Assembly (NCBI RefSeq): GCF_028372415.1
Contig: NC_092872.1
Coordinates: 551,806,205-551,870,204, forward strand
Length of the DNA: 64,000 bases
DNA from: Notamacropus eugenii
Taxonomy: Eukaryota; Chordata; Mammalia; Diprotodontia; Macropodidae
Direction: 5' to 3'
In this document: positions 1-11,072 of the stretch, piece after piece
Numbering within the stretch: position 1 is the first letter of the stretch
Layout of the letters: each line of letters starts with the position of its first letter
Made by a program: the position numbers and the translations under genes
The notes under the pieces: model-generated
Databases searched by the model: none
The model's input: only the letters and a program-made list of their open reading frames with translations
What the model was told of the DNA's origin: nothing

Positions 1-334
1 GAAGTTATTTGAAGGGAGATGGGAACCTTGTAATGGATGTGGTCCACAAGGATTTGATGTTTCAAGAGGTAACTGGTAGTCCTAATACCAGTAGGCATTG
101 CAATTGGAGCACCTGGGGGGAGTGGGAGGGCATGGACCCAGAATAGAGATTTTTGAGGCAAATTAAAAAGGAAAGTAATTGAGGGAGGATACAGGTCAGT
201 GGTGGCCTATATAATCAGTGCTGTGGGGTAAAATCCTGTCACAGAGCAGTGTCCTCTCTGTCACCTACAGGAACTAGCATTTTCTTTTGGAGAGGACGGA
301 TTTGAGAGGCAAGCTCTAAAACAGTGTGTGTGTT
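1..334. other. No recognisable feature
   Basis: AT/GA-biased non-coding DNA with no open frame or repeat that I recognise. The right edge abuts a SINE. Confidence 0.5.
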
Positions 335-556
335 CATGCTTCCTTGCCAAAGAAGACTATGCCATCAAAGAAATAATGACATCACTTGCACTTGACTTTG
401 CTTTGAGTGAGTGAGGGCTGTGCAGGTCACCAGCCTCACTTCTCCTCCAGAGCCATCTGAATCCAGTGACCAAATTTTCATCAGGATGATTGGAGATGAC
501 CCAGGATGAGGCAATTGGGGTTAAGTGACTTGCCCAAAGTCACACAGCTAGAAAAG
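335..556 (-). mobile_element. Marsupial tRNA-derived SINE, antisense
   Basis: Read on the minus strand this follows the same order as the sense copy near 30.3-30.6 kb: a tRNA-like segment with TGTGTGACTTTGGGCAAG, then CATCTCCAATCATCCTGATG, GGTCACTGGATTCAGATGG, a GTGCAAGTGATGTC block and a tail. The tRNA-like head is 5'-truncated. It was mobilised by LINE enzymes and has no coding capacity. Confidence 0.75.
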
Positions 557-779
557 GCAGTGACAGAAACCCCTTAGAGGATATCTCCCAAAATGAATAC
601 CTTGGAAGTTTTGATTGCATGAGGAATTAAGAAAGTAGAAAGGGACTAGCTAAGACTATGGACCATGAACAAGAGAATGAGTCTAGAATAGACTAGGATA
701 GCTAATGAAGAGAATAAAAGAGAAATCCTCTTTCAAAAGGGGTGCAAAAATAAAATAAAAACTAACTTACTAAACAATT
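557..779. other. A-rich DNA, possible start of the following LINE
   Basis: Purine-rich sequence with no open frame. It may be the decayed, far-5' part of the L1 fragment that follows, but I cannot align it with confidence. Confidence 0.3.
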
Positions 780-2277
780 AATTAATTGAAGGGGAGAAAA
801 AGGGAGAATCTATTTGTCTGAAAAGAGGGAAAAAAAGGGGTGATCATTAAATAATCAGATAAAAGTAGGAAAGAAAAAGGAACTACTAAGTAAAACTTCA
901 CAGGAAAAGAGGTAATATGGGAAGGAGTATCAAGGTGAGGGGAAGAGAGCCTGTGAAAAAGGTCTATCATTAAAAAAGACATTAAGCTAAAGTAAAGAGG
1001 CACAGTATTATTTTTAACAAAAGGAAAGGGGAAAATTCAAACTTAAAAACAACATTAGAGATAATTGGAGGAAAATGTAAATCTAACTTGAAAAGTGAAT
1101 GGATTAAGCAGTTCAATTAAACAAAAAGAGTGACAGATTAGATAATAAGATAAAACCCAACAATCTCTTGCTTATGACAAACATATTTTAAAAACAGACA
1201 TATACAAAATAAAACTGAGGGCAGAGGAAAAATAATGCCTTATATGAATCCAAGAAAGGAGGAGTTGCAATCACGCTATCTGACAAAGTAAATAAAAAAT
1301 TCAAAAATGAAAAAGCTATAAACAAAGAAATTCCATTATTTTAAAAGGAACCATAGATAAACCAATATCATTACTAAATTTATATGCTAGAAATTACCTG
1401 GCTGAATTCATAAAGGAAAATATTAACTGAATTATAAGAAGATCCAAACAATAATATAGTAGTGACAGAAGTCTTCAATTTCCCTTTATTGGTTTTGGAT
1501 AAGTCTGGCAGAAAGATTAACAAAAGGGAAAATATGGAGCTAAACAAATTGCTAGAGAACCTAGAGCTGAAAGACTTATGGCATCCTCTAAATGGAACTG
1601 CAAAAGGATATATATCCATACATATAGTTATGCAGATAGGCATGCATACAAATGTACATACATAAATATAGATGCATATATCCACACCACATGGCACTTT
1701 TACAAAAATTAACCAATTATTAGGGCACAGAGATATTGAAAAATTGTAAAAAGGAAGAAATAATAAATGCATCCTTTAAATACCATGATATTATAATAGT
1801 CAATAATAATATCATAATATAACAATAGTGGATGCAAACAAAAGACACAGATGCAAATGTAGATTTGACAATGAAATACTAAATCTGCAAAATAAACTGC
1901 CAGAATCAATCAGGTTTCTATATTATAACAAAATCCAAGAAGCAATAATACAAATGGAAATCCCATTTGAAATAACTACAAAATGCTTGAAATTTCTGGG
2001 AATTACTCCATCAGATCATACCAAAGAATAATATAGGTTAAATTAAAAAGTATTTCTTATAAAAATATAGAACAATTTAAATATTTGGAAGAATATTCAG
2101 TGCTCATGTCTGGTATAATAAAAATAATACTATCAGAATTAATTTATATTAATCAATTTATAATTAAATATTATGCCAGTCATACGACTGAGGGGAAATT
2201 TTATAGTTATTGATAAAAGAATGAAATTCATTGGAAAAACAAAAAATCTAGACTATGAAGGTAAATTTTTAAATGAG

Positions 2278-2363
2278 GAATAAAAAAGAGATGGAGAGAC
2301 AAAGACAGAGATAAAGAGAGAGACAGAGAGAGAAAAAGAGGCAGAGATGGAGAGATGGAGGGG

Positions 2364-2411
<48 letters not shown>

Positions 2412-2416
2412 AGAAG
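2278..2416. repeat. (GA)n microsatellite
   Basis: Imperfect GAGACA/GAGATG units grade into a long pure GA run. It lies inside the decayed L1. Both strands show spurious open frames (RERERE on +, SLSLSL on -). Confidence 0.95.
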
Positions 2417-2854
2417 ACAAGATAAACAAGGGAGTATCAGAAATAATGAAACTAATACCATGTTTTAAAAAAATGGAAAACATAAATTGCCTAGGAAAGA
2501 ACTACTTTTTTAATATAAACTTTTGGATAAACTGGAAAACTGATTGGCAGAAATTGACTTAGATCAACACTTCACATTATATTCTACAATATATTCTAAA
2601 TGCATAATAATATTAAAGTTCATACTATTAAAAAATAGAGGATAAGTAGATCATTAACCTCTCCCAGCTATGGGTAGGAGATTTATTCTTAACTAGTCAA
2701 AGGGTAGAAGCAATTTTAAATAAATAACTTTGATCACATACAACTCAAAAGCTTTAGCACAGACAAAATTAATGCAAGATTAATGCATAAAAAATGGAAG
2801 TATTGAATGGATAAAATTAAATCCTTGTATTTCTCTGATCAGGGATTGGTATCC

Positions 2855-2855
2855 A

Positions 2856-2920
<65 letters not shown>

Positions 2921-2975
2921 TATGTACACATACATATATATACATATACATAATATGTATATATATACACACAAT
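2855..2975. repeat. (TA)n microsatellite with TACA/CACA tail
   Basis: About 60 bases of nearly pure TA followed by mixed CACATA/TACATA units. It interrupts the decayed L1 at the C-terminal part of ORF2. Confidence 0.95.
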
Positions 2976-3938
2976 CATTGAGTATATATTAGACTAATAG
3001 CCGTTCTTAAATTTATAAATGTCCAAAGGATGTGAACAAATGCTTTTCAAAAGAAGTTACAAAGTATTTGTAACCTCATGAAAGAGTGCTCCAAATCACT
3101 TGTAAGAGAGATGTGAATCAAAACAGTCTTGAGATTTCATCTCACATCCCGGAAATTAGCAAAGATGACAAAAATGACAATAATTAGTGTTGGAAGGGTT
3201 GTGAGATAATAGGCATGATACATTACTGGTGAAACTGTGAAATGGGTACAGTCATGTTGGAAAATAGTTTGGAATTATGCAAATAAAGTGAGTGAAGTGT
3301 CCATACCTTTTGAAAAAGAAACTCTATTGCTGGCTAATAATTCAAGAAAAATTGGTAAGAAGAAAGTCCAAAGTACAAGTACACCAAAATATTTATATCA
3401 GAAATTTTTTGTTATAGGAAATAATAATTGGAAATAAAATAGACATCCATCAATTGGGGAATGATTAAATAAAATGTGGTACATAAATGTAACAGAAATA
3501 AGGTGATGAATACAGAGCAGCAGCATGGAAAGATCTAAGTATACTGTTATAGAGTGTTATAGAGTGTCTCTTGGCTCTAAAGAGAGCCAAGAAAACAACA
3601 TACACAATATCTACAGCATAAGTGGAAGGAATGACCACACACAAATCATAAATGAATGTAGAAAAATTTACAGATCAAGCATGACTTGAATCAAGAGATA
3701 GGAGGGGATACCCCCAATGCACCATGTCTTGGCGACAGGAGTTCCGTAGGGTTTAGACGTTGCATATGTTTTTGAACTTTTATAACGTATTATAAATTAT
3801 GTTAATTTTTTTCTTTCTCTCTTCCTCCCCCTCATATCTAATTCTGTAAAAGGGACTTCAGAGGAAACTTCAACTGACTATTGATAAGAATCTACTCATT
3901 CTCTTCCTTCTTTTGTCTTTAAAAATACTATTTATGCT

Positions 3939-4745
3939 CTTTTTCTGACTGGAGTCACGACAGGCATGGAAGAAAAGAAGTTACCATCCATTCCAGAATC
4001 CCTTCTGAAAAAGTGAAAGACTTTCACACTACTGAAGGATAAATGCCTGATTAAGAAGGTGGTTATAAAAAAGCTCCATGAAATATGGAGAAAAGTTATC
4101 TATGAAAAAGCTAAAGTCTACCATAAGGGATACAAACAGATGTACAGAAGTGAAATCCGGCTGGCTAGAATGGCATGCAAAGCTGGCCATTGCTATATAC
4201 CTGCTGAACTCAAGTTAGCTTTTGTGATTAGAATCAGAGGTGTCAATGCTATTGGCCCAAAGATACAAAAAGTATTGCAGCTTCTTTATCTTCATCAAAT
4301 CTTCAATGACACTTTTGTTAAGCTTAACAAGGCCTCAATTAACATGCTGAGGATTGTGGAATCATACCTTGCTTGGGGTTACTCAAACCTGAAGTCTGTG
4401 AATGACTTGATTTACAAACGTGATTATGGCAAGATCAAGAAAACAGAGATTTGCCCAGACAGATAATGCCTTTGTTGCAAAATCTCTTGGTAAATATGGA
4501 ATTATCTGCATTGAGGACTTCATCCTGGAGATCTACACTGTTGGCAAACACTTCAAAGCTGACAACAACTTCTTGTGGCCCTTCAATTTACCTCCATGAG
4601 GCAGAATGAAGAAAAAGATTACACATTTTATGTAAGGTGGAGATGCTGGTAACAGGGAAGACCATATCATCAGACATTAGAAGAATGAATTAAAGGTCTC
4701 TACCATGATTATTTTTCTAATGGTCTGTTAATAAAAAAATAAATA
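3939..4745 (+). pseudogene. RPL7: Processed pseudogene of ribosomal protein L7
   Basis: The translation is recognisably the 60S ribosomal protein L7, without introns. It runs from an ATG at 3966 (MEEKKLPSIPESLLKK) through [39 protein letters not shown] and [17 protein letters not shown] to GDAGNRED near the end. A TGA follows codon 16. Frameshifts lie between that point and about 4060, and near 4465 ([12 protein letters not shown] continues in another frame). A further TGA falls near 4600. Bases upstream (CTCTTTTTCTGACTGGAG) look like the mRNA 5' UTR, and an RPL7-like 3' UTR with an AATAAA-like, A-rich end follows. This is an almost full-length L1-mediated retrocopy. A 135-codon open segment (4059-4466) survives but lacks both protein ends, so it is not a functional gene. 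Confidence 0.93.
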
Positions 4746-5160
4746 AAACATTATTTTTTATATAGTATGGATCTCTGAGAGATAAAAGATACTGGGGAAA
4801 ATTATGATGTGAAAAATAAAAGTCATCAATAAAAATATTAAAAAAAATAAAAGCAGGGGTAGCCCCTACCTCAAAACAGCTTGAGTATTCTCAATTAGTC
4901 CACAAATGTTTGGGAAGTGCTGGTTACCAGCAAGACCAACTTCCTTCAACTGCTCCTTCATAGCAGTAATTGAAGATATCATAAGGACGCAGTTTTATAT
5001 TTCCATTGGCACTGGTGATTTTTATTGATTAGTTACCATGATTTATGAGAATCAAACTATTTTGGAATATCAGTTTATATCTAGAGATGATAATTTTCAC
5101 TGAGTCAGAAACTTACAGTTGCTACCTGGAATGACATTTTGTTTGTAAACCTACCTTTGT
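4746..5160. other. No recognisable feature
   Basis: AT-rich DNA following the RPL7 retrocopy. The first ~110 bases are A-rich and may include retrocopy tail or target sequence. I see nothing else. Confidence 0.4.
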
Positions 5161-5290
5161 CAATCAATCAATCAACAGGTATTTATTAAGCATTAACTAT
5201 GTACCAGGTACTATGCAAGGTGCTACAAAGGGGTTACTAAGGCAAAAAAAAATGAATATTTGTCCTCAAGAAACTTAAAGTTTATCTCTG
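5161..5290 (+). repeat. Dispersed repeat fragment (ATTTATTAAG..ACTATGTACCAGG type)
   Basis: Contains the order ATTTATTAAGCATTAACTAT, GTACCAGGTACTATGCAAGG, ACAAAG-like, CCTCAAGAAACTTAAAG. The same order recurs near 12.4, 33.4, 37.3, 38.2 and 46.9 kb. It is an old interspersed family that I cannot name with confidence. Confidence 0.6.
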
Positions 5291-5444
5291 CTAAGTAATT
5301 TCCCCCCTGTTGGTTTTTCCCCAATATTATTCAGAAGTCTTATGAAAATAAAATGAGGTTCCCTGATGAAATTTTTAAAAACTCTCTAATTCTATAAAAG
5401 GAGCTTCTGAGGACACTTCAAACAATTATTAATAAGAATCTACT
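5291..5444. other. Segment repeated from 3.84 kb
   Basis: Bases about 5387-5445 (CTAATTCTATAAAAGGAGCT through AAGAATCTACTC) resemble 3838-3899 immediately upstream of the RPL7 retrocopy. The rest is unassigned. Confidence 0.4.
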
Positions 5445-5645
5445 CTATCACATACTTGAAAATTGCAGTTCAATCTCTGTTTGAAAATTTCTAATGAGGA
5501 GAAACTCATTGCCTCCCAAGGTAACTGATTCCAATCTTTTATAGCTATAATTGTTTGGAAACCTTTTCTTTCAATTGCATCAAATTTATGTTCATAGACT
5601 ATCAATGTGAAACCTTGCCTCCCTCAATGTAAAGAGGCTCAGCAC
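5445..5645 (+). mobile_element. CR1/L3-type LINE 3' fragment, sense
   Basis: Shows the CR1/L3 3' layout: AATTTCTAATGAGGAGAAAC, CATTGCCTCCCAAGGTAACT, GATTCCAATC, then AATTGTTTGGAAACC. The same family is at 22.3, 27.6/28.4, 37.8 and 48.6 kb, all sense. No coding capacity. Confidence 0.6.
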
Positions 5646-6449
5646 AAGAAATTCATCCACCAAGAAATGTATTATTTCTAGGCACAGTAACTCATGATTA
5701 GTCCCATTCTGTACAACCTGTATCTCAAAGATTTAGATGAGAATGTCGTGCTCATTAAAGCTATAAATTGCACAAACTTAATATTATTTAAAGTTCTAGG
5801 TTTAAAAAGATGATGTTATATTAGAATGACCAATTACATTCAATAAAAGGCAATTTATCAGAAGCACATGTCTACATGCAGATTAAAAGGTCGTCTTCAT
5901 AGGAAGAGTACAGGGAAATAGTGATGAGACAATTCCATGTGACAAGCATCTGGGGTCTTAGTGAACAGGTTTAAAATGAGTCATCAGTGCAGGGAAAAAA
6001 TGCTGATCTCAATGACAATAAGGGAGGTATCTCAAATAAGGGAAGGTGGTACTCTGCCTTGGGCAAACCACTTATGAAGTATTGTGCTAATTTCTAGGCA
6101 TTACATCTTATGAAACATTAATAATTGAAACAAGACATACATAGGTATTGAGGAGGGTATGGAGGGCTATACTATTCATTCAGTGGTTGAAGACATTTGA
6201 GGGGTTTAGCTACAAGATAAGATTTGTAGAGGGCATAATAACTGTTCTCAAGCATTTGAAGATTTCTCAAGTGGAAGTGCTATGAGACTTGATTTACTAG
6301 ATCATAGCAAGAAGAATTAGAAGCCATTTGTGAGAGCTTCAGGGGGGCACATTTAGGCATGATGTGACTAAGAACTTCCTAGTCATTAGAACTGTCTGTA
6401 AGTGGAACAAACCACTTCTATAGTGGGAAACTGTGGGTTCCCTCTTACT
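5646..6449. other. No recognisable feature
   Basis: Unassigned AT-rich DNA with no open frame above background. Confidence 0.5.
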
Positions 6450-7385
6450 GGATGTCTCATTTTCTCCCCAAACCACCTCTTCTCCCTAACTTCTCCTTTT
6501 TCTTGTCAGGGCATCATCATGCTACTAGTCATCTAAGTTCTAGAGAATTCTCACTTTGGAATTATCTACAACTCTTGACTTTTCCTCATCCCCTATATCC
6601 AATAGTTAACAAGCTTACCAAGTCTTGTCAGTTCTATGTTATAGCATCACTTCCATCTCTCCCCTTCCTTCCATTCATGTGCCTGCCTACAATCCTCATT
6701 CAGGTACTCATCACTCCTCACCTGGTCTATTACAATAACCTCCTAATAGTTCTCCCTAATTCTGGTAGCTGGTATCTATTCTTCACACTCCATACAAATT
6801 GATATTCTGCAAGCACAGGTCTCCCTATGACATTCCTGTGCTCAAGAAGTTCCAGGGGCTCCCTATTGGCTTTAGGATGAAATATAAACTCTTCCATTTT
6901 CCATTTGAAGTCCATCATAGTCTGGCATCAGTTTACCTCTTTGGATTTATAAAATGTTACTCTCCTTCATTTATCCTACATTCCAGTCAAACTAGATTCC
7001 TTGTTGCTCCTCCAGCATGTCAGTCTATCTTGTATCTGCAGTCATTTGTACAAACTGTTTTTCATGGATAGAATGTATTTCCTCCTCATCTCTATCAAAA
7101 AGCACTTATAGCTTTCTTTGTAATATAATTCTAATTCTATCTTCTAAATGAGCCCTATCCTGGTCCTTTTTGTGTGGCTAGGTGAGCCACTCCCAACTCC
7201 CAATTACTTTTCATTTATTTTGTATATGGTTTTGTGTGTGTGTGTTTATGTCCCTGTTGTTTCCTCCAGTAGAATGTAAGTTCCTTGAGGAAAGGGACTA
7301 TGCTTTTGTCACTGAGTTGCCAATACCTCCTTGCTAGTGTCTGGCAAGGAGATTATTAGATATTCACTGAATTATCATACAGATA
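6450..7385 (+). mobile_element. L2 LINE 3' region, sense
   Basis: The typical L2 3' landmarks follow in order: a CTCAAGAAGTTCCAGGGGCT block, TGGCTTTAGGATGAAATA, a CTCCTCATCTCTATC block, and finally AGAATGTAAGTTCCTTGAGG before a decayed 'GTGTCTGGCA' end. The 116- and 90-codon frames seen here (6452 and 6799) are chance frames through L2 DNA. Confidence 0.7.
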
Positions 7386-8034
7386 AGTTCAGAGATAGTT
7401 CCAGTTCTTCTCAAACTACTTGGGTTGTAAGGCACCACATATATGCATCCTTTGCCTTCAGTGGTTAGGCTCTATTTCTTAGGCAGATTGCTTAGAAAAT
7501 TCCAGTTGATGCATAGGGTGAGGATGAGTTCCTGATTTGTTAGGTATTTTCCACTGCTTTCCTGACCTGGAAATAACAAAAAAGTAACCCCACTCTTAAT
7601 TAACTAGTGGTTCCTGTAAAAGGAAATGTGCATGTCTTCTTGGAGTATATGTATGCTCTGGGGTAGAAACATAATGCATTAATATGACTGTTTCATTCAG
7701 AATACTCCAAGTATATGTGTGGAAGGGGAAAAAGAGAATACAGGTATCAGATGCTGAGCTTGTTTACTTTCTGACTTATGGATAGAAATGTTGTGATGTA
7801 TTATGGGTATTGAATATGTTTCTCATCTATTCTAACTGTATGACAGTTTTACAGTTGATAGAAAGAGGATTCCTTCCATTTCCTTGAGGAAATAATGACC
7901 TAATGAATAGTTCATTTTTCTGTTGAAACACCAGAATCAGGGAATATCAGAAGTCATTCATGATCAGAGGCAGTGGGGGAACAACAGAAAATGTACTAAG
8001 CATGACTTAAGTACTCCTGGAAAGTTCTAGGATT
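7386..8034. other. No recognisable feature
   Basis: Unassigned sequence, no long open frame, no repeat recognised. Confidence 0.45.
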
Positions 8035-8292
8035 ATCAACTTTACACTGACATTTAGTAACATGATCACTTACTAGCATGTTACTGAAACTTTCTAGGCT
8101 CCAGCTTCTTAATCTGGAAGATAAGGATCACAGCGTCTAGATCACACAGAGGCATGTTAGAGATTCTTTAGCCCAACATTCATTTTTACAGATGAAGACA
8201 CTGAGGCTCAGAGAGATTCAGTAAGCCACTAAAGTTCATGCAGTTAAAAAGCAGCAGTGTAATGATTTGAATCCAGGGCCTTTAATTCTCAA
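8035..8292 (-). mobile_element. MIR-type SINE fragments
   Basis: The core is antisense MIR: ACAGATGAAGACACTGAGGC, TCAGAGAGATTCAGTAAG and GATTTGAATCCAGGGCC, the last being the reverse of the B-box region. The first ~100 bases instead resemble a sense MIR piece (TCTTAATCTGGAAGATAAGG). Confidence 0.65.
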
Positions 8293-8334
8293 ACCAGTGG
8301 TTTCTCTGCTACAACAAAATACCATTGGATGATT

Positions 8335-9385
8335 GCTGAGTCCCTCCATATTCCTTTAACCCTACTGCACAACTCTCAATAAATATCGGAATAGCAATCC
8401 CCCTCTGACTAGGATATTCTATCACAGAATTCTACCAGAAACCAAAAATATCCTGCACATACTTTCTTCTACAAGGTTCTGCTATGCCTTTTAGCCCCTT
8501 ACTAATCATTATTGAAACAACGAGCTTATTTATTCAACCGCTAAGCCTTGAAGTATGACTAACAGTCGATACTATAGCAGGCCATATTTTGATCTACTTA
8601 ATTGACCCTAAGACATTTTCCTTGTCACCTATTAACATATGGATTACTATTATATTTGCTGCCCTCTTTCCATTAACCACTTGGATTCAAGCTTGTGTTT
8701 TCATCTTATTAGTAAACTTCTACCTATATCACAATATGTGATAATGATCCACCAAAATACATGCTTACCATATTCCTAAATCATGAGCACTGAGAAGTGC
8801 TCTGTCTTCACTACTATTCAATTCAGTGTCCATGGTATGATTTCACTTTTAATTCTACAATCTCTTCACTATTGATTTGACCTCTAACCAATTTACTATA
8901 TATCAAGCATGCTAAAAGAATTTGGGAAGTTGCATTTCAAATAAGGACATTGGATCCCAGTTATACAGAAAGACCTGCCATTGGGAATAATTCTTCCCCT
9001 GCCCAATCTAAAATCTCCATTTTTCTTCTAGGTTTCTTTCGATCTTTCTATCACTCCAGCCTTGTTCTAACCCCAGAAATCAGTGACTAAGGAGATGACT
9101 GACAGGATTTCACCTGCTAAACCCCTTTAAAGTTCCACTGATCATGTCTTATAGTTTAGTAGCTTCGGGTGTATCTATCAGAGTCCTGCCAGAGCCCCAT
9201 AGAAAGCAAGTGAAAATTTCAATTACTTTCAAATATTTTTATTCTGGGAGTATATTTCACATTTTTAAAGCCATGAAATACTATTAATCCTCATTGATCA
9301 TTTCCAACTATTTTATAGCCCTACTTTTTTTTTTACAATAGACTTTTCATGGCCATCATATAATCATTGAAGGATCAGACTGTTA
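8335..9385 (+). pseudogene. Nuclear mitochondrial insertion (NUMT): ATP6 3' end and COX3
   Basis: Read with the vertebrate mitochondrial code (TGA = Trp, ATA = Met), about 8340-8740 gives the end of ATP synthase subunit 6: a TTQLSMNIG-like start, NQPKIS-like and LLIIIETTSLFIQPLSLEV-like stretches, AGHILIYLI and IQACVFILLVNFYL. It is followed at about 8742 by the start of cytochrome oxidase subunit III (M-HQ-H-Y). COX3 continues, with small indels, through SWALRSALSSLL, WFHF, FYHSSL.LTP, LNPFKVPL and FHGHHIII near 9360. The ATP6-COX3 junction is exactly the mitochondrial gene order. The copy has frameshifts and stops and lies in nuclear repeats, so it is a dead transfer of about 1 kb. Low GC skew to A+C on this strand also fits the mtDNA L-strand sequence. 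Confidence 0.88.
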
Positions 9386-9639
9386 AAGAAGGCTATAACA
9401 AAAGTCTTGCTGGCTATGACTAAGAGAAAGAGAACTCCCTCCCTCCATTACTGTCACAGGACAGCCTGTTTTCTTTATAGAGATGAACAATGGAGGCATC
9501 CTTGATCTCCTGGGGGATAACCTCCTCTTTCCATATAGCCCAGAAGTCAGCTTCTGCATGAGCAGTGGACTTGCTGCCTTATAAATCCCTGCCCATTAAT
9601 AGGCCTCATGTGGAGCCCATTAAGGGCATCTTGCTTAGA

Positions 9640-10085
9640 GGAGGCTTGCTTGTAAGAAGGCTTTCACACCTTTTGCTAATTTTTAATTAGGCAACCTTCT
9701 AGCTCTGAGAAGTATATATATCCTCTGAGTGGGTATTTTCCTTTGGGGTCTTTCTTATGAGAAAGAGCTTGTGATTCCCTAGTCAACAATGAGTGGCCAT
9801 ATGTTCAGAGCTTCCCTACTACTCAGATGTAAAAGCTCTTTTGATCAAGATATGTATGTAAAGTATGTAGCAATATTGCTTTGATTCAGGCAGTAGAACC
9901 ATGTCTGTTAGTCTTTATTTCTTTGCTTATAATTTCCTTGTTTGTATTTTCTCTGAAGTTCAGGGTGCTGACTTTCCCCATAAGCTAGTGAATGTAATTT
10001 ACAAAGACTGTTGACCCCTTAGATAGTTATCTTTCCTAGTAAAGTAGATCTAAGAACCTGTGCAAGCAGTCATCCTGGGTATGCC
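9640..10085 (+). mobile_element. Putative solo LTR, copy A
   Basis: Shares a long collinear similarity with 25370-25916: a CTAGCTCTGAGAAGTATATA (TATA-like) region followed by CCTCTGAG, then TTCAGGCAGTAGAACC, ATGTCTGTTAGTCTT, TTCAGGGTGCTGACT, and GATCTAAGAACCTGTG near the right end. TATA-like and end motifs suggest an LTR, but I cannot see clear TG..CA borders or a target duplication. It could also be another kind of dispersed repeat. Confidence 0.45.
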
Positions 10086-10089
10086 AGTA

Positions 10090-10495
10090 TGGTTGTTATA
10101 TTCAGTTGAAAGCTGGGCTAGAGAGTGATTGACTTCAACCTCCAGTTTACAGTCAATGGCTTAAACATCGTTTGATAGTCTGTTGAGAACACTATGAAAG
10201 TGTTTAGTCTATCTCTGCAGAGTCACGCTCTTTTTACTGGTAGTGTGGCTCCATCAGTGCTGAGTAGTTAAGATGTACCATAGATCTTTGGCTTGTAAAT
10301 AACCTTCATGGTGTCACAAAAGCACTCTGGATTGTTACTATCAACATAGGGCTAAATTTCATCTGCCTTCTTACTGAATCAAGAATCCTCAGTCTCTCTA
10401 AGCTTCACTTGCTCTTTATTTTTGATGGAGTTAAACAGTGCCTTCTTAGAGATGGATGAACAACACTGCTGGTAAATCCTGTGGAGTTCTTGACC
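10090..10495 (-). mobile_element. RTE/BovB-like LINE fragment, antisense
   Basis: The minus strand translates, with stops, to SKKALFNSIKNKEQVKLRE, then FSKKADEI, then a CDTMKVIYKP-like stretch and LLSTDGATL. This is the linker between endonuclease and reverse transcriptase seen in RTE-type LINEs ('ADGTTLLTDKEAIL'-like block). There is no intact frame. Assignment to the RTE clade is from recalled family resemblance. Confidence 0.6.
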
Positions 10496-10497
10496 CT

Positions 10498-10558
10498 GCC
10501 TGATATGGTGATATCATTTTGGTCCTCTTTGAGTATAAGGGACAACAACCATAATTGT
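10498..10558 (+). mobile_element. SINE 3'-tail fragment
   Basis: GATATCATTTTGGTCCTCTT followed by GAGTATAAGGGACAACAACC matches the 3' end of a marsupial SINE. Only the tail is present. Confidence 0.55.
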
Positions 10559-10804
10559 TGAAACAATTTTCCTAACAGTTTGTATACTCTATGGACTTTA
10601 CTTCCACTTTATTTTAACCACTAAAGGACTTTGAAGTAGATGACTGATACTGGCATTTTCTAGGTGCAAGATGATTGTTTATTTACTTTTCAATCTACTG
10701 ATGAGAATCTTATTTTTCTATTATTAATCATATTTCTGATCTGCCATCTTTCAATTTTGTGTAACACCAAAGGAAAATATTTAACTTAAACCAGAAAGAA
10801 GAAA

Positions 10805-10935
10805 CCATGAATGAATCAAATTCAAAGAAGCATGAGAAGATATATAAACTGATACAAGGTGAGGTAAGCAGAACCATTAAAACAGCATATACAATTACTG
10901 CAAATGGAAAAAAAAATCAAATCCAAATGCTGCAT
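10805..10935 (+). mobile_element. L1 3' end fragment, sense
   Basis: AAACTGATACAAGGTGAGGT followed by AAGCAGAACCATTAAAACAG is the L1 segment near the 3' UTR that also occurs in other marsupial L1 copies. The 89-codon frame here is chance. Confidence 0.6.
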
Positions 10936-10959
10936 AATTGTATGACCAAGTTGATCCCA

Positions 10960-11037
10960 ATATATACATGCATACACATGTATATATGCTATACATACAT
11001 CCATATATGTGAATATATGTGTGCACGCACACTCACA

Positions 11038-11068
<31 letters not shown>
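10960..11068. repeat. (CATA)n / (TACA)n microsatellite
   Basis: Mixed CATA, TATATG and CACA units end in a pure CATA run of about nine units. Confidence 0.95.

Positions 11069-11072
<4 letters not shown>

Larger units (their letters stand above)
780..3835 (+). mobile_element. Decayed L1-clade LINE (ORF2 and 3' UTR), sense
   Basis: Broken translations of LINE-1 ORF2 appear in collinear order. Around 1140-1300 is the endonuclease region (a 'GVAI..SDK'-like block). Around 1690-1740 comes GTFTKINQLLGHR. Around 1960-2100 is the block after the reverse transcriptase core (IPFEITTKCLKFLGI, then an NLNIWKNIQCSC-like stretch). Around 2440-2800 and 3000-3300 are C-terminal blocks, and a 3' UTR runs to about 3830. 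Many stops and frameshifts, and GA and TA microsatellites, interrupt it, so it is dead. ORF2 normally encodes endonuclease and reverse transcriptase. The family name is not resolved; family assignment rests on order and spacing of the blocks. Confidence 0.75.

Noticed and set aside
2228-2483. SLSLSL/RERERE frames
   Set aside because: Translations of the (GA)n microsatellite.
4059-4466. 135-codon frame as a functional ribosomal protein gene
   Set aside because: It lacks both ends of RPL7, has stops and frameshifts on each side, begins at GTG, and is intronless.
6452-7071. Two overlapping frames of 116 and 90 codons as a gene
   Set aside because: They run through L2 3' sequence and have no protein similarity that I recognise.
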